Shown: piece after piece, positions 7,028-9,857 of the stretch
How positions within the stretch are numbered: position 1 is the stretch's first letter
Layout: each line of letters starts with the position of its first letter
Source: an uncultured Flavobacteriales bacterium
GTDB taxonomy: Bacteria; Bacteroidota; Bacteroidia; Flavobacteriales_D; Sanyastnellaceae
Direction of reading: 5' to 3'
Assembly (NCBI GenBank): GCA_938003665.1
Contig: CALKYI010000257.1
Coordinates: 1 to 9,857, forward strand
DNA: 9,857 nucleotides
Program-made: the position numbers and the translations under genes
The notes under the pieces: model-generated
What the model was told of the DNA's origin: nothing
What the model saw: the letters and a program-made list of their open reading frames with translations, nothing else
The model's database searches: none

Positions 7028-8212
7028 ATGAAGAAGTCCCCCAAAATTCTCATCATCGATGATGAAGCACCCATCCGAGCGAGCTTGAAGGAAATCCTCG
7101 AGTACGAGAATTACCAGGTCATGGAAGCGGAGGACGGTGCGGAAGGCCTCAAGCTGGCGACCAAATTTGCCTTTGATGTGGTCTTTTGTGACATCAAAAT
7201 GCCCAAAATGGACGGCCTAGAAGTCCTCGATGCCCTCGTCGAAAAGGGAATCGATGGCCGCGTCATCATGATCAGCGGCCACGGCACCGTGGAGACAGCC
7301 GTGCAAGCCATCAAGGTGGGCGCCGTTGACTTCATTCAAAAGCCACTGGACCTCAACCGCATCCTCCTGACCGTGCGCCACGCCCTCGATCAGGGCCAGC
7401 TCGAGCAAGAAACGGAGCGGTTGACGCGCAAAATCCAAACCGAACGCTCCACCGCCATTGTCGGCGACTCGCCGGCCATCCGCGAGATCGTCGAGCTGAT
7501 TTGCACCGTTGCTCCCTCCGATGCGCGGGTGTTGATCACCGGCGCCAACGGCACGGGCAAGGAGCTCGTCGCCCGCCAACTCCACGAGTTGAGCGCCCGG
7601 CACAACGCACCCTTCGTTGAAGTGAATTGTGCGGCCATTCCATCCGAATTGATCGAAAGCGAGTTGTTCGGTCACGAGAAAGGCGCCTTCACCAGTGCCG
7701 TCAAGCAACGGAAGGGCAAGTTCGAACAGGCCCAAGGCGGCACCCTGTTCCTCGATGAAATCGGAGACATGAGCGCTTCGGCACAAGCCAAAGTGCTCCG
7801 GGCGTTGCAAGAAAACCGCATATCACGGGTTGGTGGAGAGAAAGAAATTGAAGTGGATGTGCGCGTGGTGGCTGCGACCAACAAGGACCTGCGCGCGGAG
7901 ATTTCTGAGGGAAATTTCCGGGAGGACCTGTACCACCGGTTGGCGGTAATTCCGGTGCATGTGCCGGCCTTGAACGACCGCCGCGATGACGTGCCGTTGC
8001 TTGTCACGCATTTTCTCAAAATCATTTGCGAACAGCACGGCAAGGTGCTGCTTGATGTCACGGACGACGCCATGGCATCGCTGCAATCGGCCAACTGGAC
8101 GGGTAACATCCGTGAGCTGCGGAACGTGGTTGAACGGTTGGTGATCCTCACGCCAAAAGGTGGCGCGATTGATGGTGCGCTCGTTAAGCGGTTCGGCGGG
8201 CTCTCAGCCTAG
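7028..8212 (+). CDS. NtrC-family sigma54-type response regulator lacking a DNA-binding domain
   Basis: The 394-aa product starts at ATG 7028; the frame is open upstream to 6983, but that would add 15 residues ahead of a normal receiver start. The receiver domain spans about 5-120: acidic pocket D11-D12, phosphoacceptor D55 (VVFCDIKMP), S83 and K105. The AAA+ sigma54-interaction domain spans about 142-375: Walker A GANGTGKE (172-179), the sigma54 contact loop GAFTSA (219-224) instead of GAFTGA, Walker B GGTLFLDE (237-244), arginine-finger region FREDLYHRL and sensor II GNIRELRNVV. Only about 20 residues follow, so the Fis-type helix-turn-helix of NtrC (about 460-470 aa) is absent. Frames past the stop show no detached domain. 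Such proteins may act without DNA binding, as FlgR does. No histidine kinase is present nearby. The target genes are unknown. Confidence 0.93.
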   Translation: MKKSPKILIIDDEAPIRASLKEILEYENYQVMEAEDGAEGLKLATKFAFDVVFCDIKMPKMDGLEVLDALVEKGIDGRVIMISGHGTVETAVQAIKVGAVDFIQKPLDLNRILLTVRHALDQGQLEQETERLTRKIQTERSTAIVGDSPAIREIVELICTVAPSDARVLITGANGTGKELVARQLHELSARHNAPFVEVNCAAIPSELIESELFGHEKGAFTSAVKQRKGKFEQAQGGTLFLDEIGDMSASAQAKVLRALQENRISRVGGEKEIEVDVRVVAATNKDLRAEISEGNFREDLYHRLAVIPVHVPALNDRRDDVPLLVTHFLKIICEQHGKVLLDVTDDAMASLQSANWTGNIRELRNVVERLVILTPKGGAIDGALVKRFGGLSA

Positions 8213-8256
8213 GAAAATTAACCATCTGGCGTTGATTTCATAACGTAAATCGCTCA

Positions 8257-8317
8257 TGTTGTGTGGGTTGAAAGGCAACCTTTGTACAAAGGACACGTCT
8301 TTTTAGTGAACACAACA
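8257..8317. repeat. Nested inverted repeats in the 8213-8325 intergenic gap
   Basis: The 113-bp gap after the regulator contains an outer 8-bp inverted repeat, TGTTGTGT (8257-8264) and ACACAACA (8310-8317). It encloses an almost concentric 14-bp perfect palindrome (8279-8292). Just left of the palindrome, AAAGG at 8271-8275 can also pair with CCTTT at 8279-8283, so two small hairpins, AAAGG-CAA-CCTTT and CCTTT-GTAC-AAAGG, exclude each other. A run TTTTT at 8300-8304 follows. The arrangement could be an operator, a structured leader or a weak terminator for the upstream operon. No known riboswitch was recognised. Confidence 0.5.
8279..8292. promoter_or_regulatory. Perfect 14-bp palindrome over a possible promoter -7 box
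   Basis: CCTTTGTACAAAGG is its own reverse complement. It overlaps AACCTTTG (8277-8284), which matches the Bacteroidota -7 consensus TAnnTTTG in all but the first defined base. A possible -33 TTG lies at 8259-8261, but the 15-bp spacing is shorter than normal. If the promoter is real, transcription of the 137-aa gene would begin near 8290 with a leader of about 35 nt, and the palindrome would be well placed as a repressor operator. The palindrome is certain; the function is inference. Confidence 0.3.
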
Positions 8318-8325
8318 GCGATACC

Positions 8326-8739
8326 ATGAATACCCTTACCCTCTTTGGCATGGAGTTTAGCGGAGCCACTGCAATGGCGACGATGTTTTTAACCCTCATC
8401 GCACTGGGTGCGAATTGCAAGCTTTTCATGAAATGCGAACAGCCGATTTGGGCCGCTTTGGTGCCCGGCTACAACGTGGTCATTGCCATGCGCATTTTGG
8501 GCCGTCCCGATGCTCACGCGTTGTTGTTCTTGGTTCCGGTATTCAACGTGTACTTCTTTTTTAAAACGGTCATTGAGTTGTCGCAGGCGTTTGGAAAGCA
8601 CACCATGACTGACTTTGTCTTGGCTGCGGTATTCAATGTGTTCTACGTTCTGAATTTGAGCCTTGCTTGGCAAGAAGAGTACGAAGGTCCTGTTTACGGC
8701 AAAGCTGCCCGCCAGTCCTCTGGTTTGCAGACGGCCTGA
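8326..8739 (+). CDS. Small four-helix membrane protein, DUF5684-like
   Basis: This 137-aa protein has four predicted membrane segments (about 14-34, 40-57, 64-80, 96-114) and a polar tail ending in EYEGPVYGKAARQSSGLQTA. The pattern PIWAALVPGYNVVIAMRILGRPD, followed by a LVPVFNVYFF helix and an LSQAFGKH turn, resembles the DUF5684 family. From memory, that family is also fused to the front of signal peptidase I in some Bacteroidota; no peptidase domain is present here. Its function is unknown. The ATG at 8326 is the first sensible start, without a Shine-Dalgarno. Base use is visibly richer in T and lower in GC than the neighbours, as expected for a membrane protein, and does not by itself prove transfer. 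It has its own 5' gap and terminator, so it is probably a single-gene transcript. Family call moderate. Confidence 0.8.
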   Translation: MNTLTLFGMEFSGATAMATMFLTLIALGANCKLFMKCEQPIWAALVPGYNVVIAMRILGRPDAHALLFLVPVFNVYFFFKTVIELSQAFGKHTMTDFVLAAVFNVFYVLNLSLAWQEEYEGPVYGKAARQSSGLQTA

Positions 8740-8759
8740 TTCTTGAATGACATCAAACG

Positions 8760-8788
8760 AAAAAAGCACCGCCCAGCGGTGCTTTTTT
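8760..8788. terminator. Bidirectional intrinsic terminator between convergent genes
   Basis: A perfect 13-bp stem, AAAAAAGCACCGC with GCGGTGCTTTTTT, encloses a CCA loop. The GC-rich core is flanked by A6 on one side and T6 on the other, so it can stop transcription in both directions. It lies 20 bp after the stop of the membrane-protein gene (+ strand) and 20 bp after the stop of alaS (- strand). Confidence 0.93.
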
Positions 8789-8808
8789 GTTTCTGAACAG
8801 TTGCTGGA

Positions 8809-9857
8809 TTAGAGAAGGCCTTTGGCTTCTTCGAACGCTGCTCCGAGTCCGTCCGGATTCTTTCCCCCCGCCGTAGCGAAGAACGGCTGGCCGCCGCCGC
8901 CGCCTTGGATGTGCTTGGCGAGGTTGCGGACGATGTTGCCCGCATGCAAGTCCTTGCCGCTGACGAGGTCGTCGCTGATGGCGACCGTCAGGGTCACCTT
9001 GCCACCGACGTTGGAACCGAATACACCAAAGAAGGGGGCTTTCTCATTTTTGAGTTGGAAGGCGATGTCCTTGATGGCACCGGCTTCCAATGGCATTTCA
9101 CCGATGAAGGTATTGATGCCGTTGATGGTGTCGAGGTTGCTCGCGAGGTCCGATTTGGCCGCTGCCGCTTCTTTTTGTTTCACCGCATCCAATTCCTTTT
9201 GGAGGCTCGACTGCTTGGTGAGGAGGTCTTCGACGGCCTTCTCGATGTTGGCTGGCGCCTTGAGCAGGGACTTGATGGCTTGAAGTGCGGTGCGCTCTGA
9301 ATTCATGGCCTGAAGAGCAGCCGATCCCGTGATGGCTTCGATGCGGCGGATTCCGGATGCAACGGCCGTCTCTTGCGTGATGCGGAACGATCCCAGTGCG
9401 CCAGTAGCCGGTGCGTGGGTGCCGCCGCAGAGTTCCTTGGACGAATCGAATTCGATCATGCGCACCTCGTCGCCGTATTTCTCTCCGAAGAGCATCATGG
9501 CACCGCTCGCTTTGGCTTCTTCCATCTTGATGGCGCGGTGCTCCACAAGCGGGTGGTTGGCGAGGATTTTGGCATTCACCTTGGCCTCCACTTCGGCGAG
9601 TTCTTCGTCCGTGACCTTCGAGAAGTGGGAGAAGTCAAAACGCAAAGACTCGGCCTTGACGAGGGATCCTTTTTGCTCTACGTGGGTGCCCAATACTTCA
9701 CGCAATGCTTCGTGCACGAGGTGGGTCGCTGTGTGGTTTCGCTGGGTGTCATCGCGGCGCGAGGCCTTGACTTGCGCCGTAAAGGTGGCGTTGATATCCG
9801 CGGGCAGTTCGTTCACGAAATGAACGATGAGGTTGTTTTCTTTCTTGGTGTCGAAGA
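8809..9857 (-). CDS. alaS: Alanyl-tRNA synthetase, C-terminal part (runs off window)
   Basis: AlaS charges tRNA-Ala and clears mischarged Ser/Gly. Only the last 349 residues are visible, and the frame continues past 9857 with FDTKKENNLIVHFV, so the GTG at 9814-9816 is internal and not a start. The N-terminal catalytic and tRNA-recognition domains lie outside; a full enzyme is about 870-880 aa. The editing domain shows the zinc ligands HTATH (codons at 9733-9735 and 9721-9723) and CGGTH (Cys codon 9427-9429). A coiled coil with many Lys, Glu and Ala residues follows, then the C-Ala domain with GGGGGQPFFATAGGKN close to the end. All expected editing-site ligands are present. The gene converges on the + strand genes and shares the terminator at 8760-8788. 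Confidence 0.97.
   Translation of the reverse strand, partial: FDTKKENNLIVHFVNELPADINATFTAQVKASRRDDTQRNHTATHLVHEALREVLGTHVEQKGSLVKAESLRFDFSHFSKVTDEELAEVEAKVNAKILANHPLVEHRAIKMEEAKASGAMMLFGEKYGDEVRMIEFDSSKELCGGTHAPATGALGSFRITQETAVASGIRRIEAITGSAALQAMNSERTALQAIKSLLKAPANIEKAVEDLLTKQSSLQKELDAVKQKEAAAAKSDLASNLDTINGINTFIGEMPLEAGAIKDIAFQLKNEKAPFFGVFGSNVGGKVTLTVAISDDLVSGKDLHAGNIVRNLAKHIQGGGGGQPFFATAGGKNPDGLGAAFEEAKGLL

Noticed and set aside
8210..8260. Frameshifted helix-turn-helix lost from the end of the response regulator
   Set aside because: No frame after the stop shows a Fis-type helix-turn-helix, and the gap is short and AT-rich, so the missing domain is a real architectural feature and not a broken gene.
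9814..9816. GTG as the start of a separate small protein on the - strand
   Set aside because: The frame continues upstream to the window edge with AlaS-like sequence, so this is an internal Val codon.
8822..9823. Open + strand frames opposite alaS (8822-9283, 8905-9300, 9329-9823)
   Set aside because: They mirror the well-supported AlaS frame, including both editing-site motifs, and show no domain of their own.

Overview
The window reads as chromosomal DNA from a member of the Bacteroidota, most likely a Flavobacteriales-type lineage with unusually high GC (mid-50s percent by eye). Four observations point this way: a MurA with Asp in place of the catalytic Cys and Bacteroidota-like sequence throughout, a DnaJ with only one zinc centre, an NtrC-type regulator that reads GAFTSA and has no DNA-binding domain, and an almost complete lack of Shine-Dalgarno sequences before the start codons. 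No insertion sequence, phage gene, tRNA, rRNA or CRISPR array was seen.

Layout. Positions 1-8212 are a dense run of eight complete genes on the + strand, possibly one long transcript. First come murA (peptidoglycan precursor synthesis) and a secreted TlpA-like thioredoxin, then the co-chaperone pair grpE-dnaJ. A tightly packed four-gene block follows: an ABC-2 exporter ATPase, its permease, a Ppx/GppA-type phosphatase and a sigma54-type response regulator. In this block the genes overlap by 4 and 8 bp, and the last pair is 2 bp apart. The first 51 bases may be the end of one more upstream gene.

The 113-bp gap 8213-8325 is the only sizeable intergenic region before the terminator. It holds a 14-bp perfect palindrome nested inside an 8-bp inverted repeat, and precedes a 137-aa four-helix membrane protein. 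A strong bidirectional terminator (8760-8788) separates that gene from the convergent 3' part of alaS on the - strand, which runs off the right edge.

The first half serves envelope synthesis and protein folding (MurA, periplasmic redox, GrpE/DnaJ). The second half looks like an export-and-signalling unit. The most interesting part is the ABC exporter / Ppx-GppA / DNA-binding-domain-less sigma54 activator block, whose regulator has no partner kinase here. A partial sigma54-like promoter sits just before grpE, so a link between the regulator and the chaperone genes can be tested but is not shown. Most of the rest is ordinary housekeeping content with informative active-site variants.
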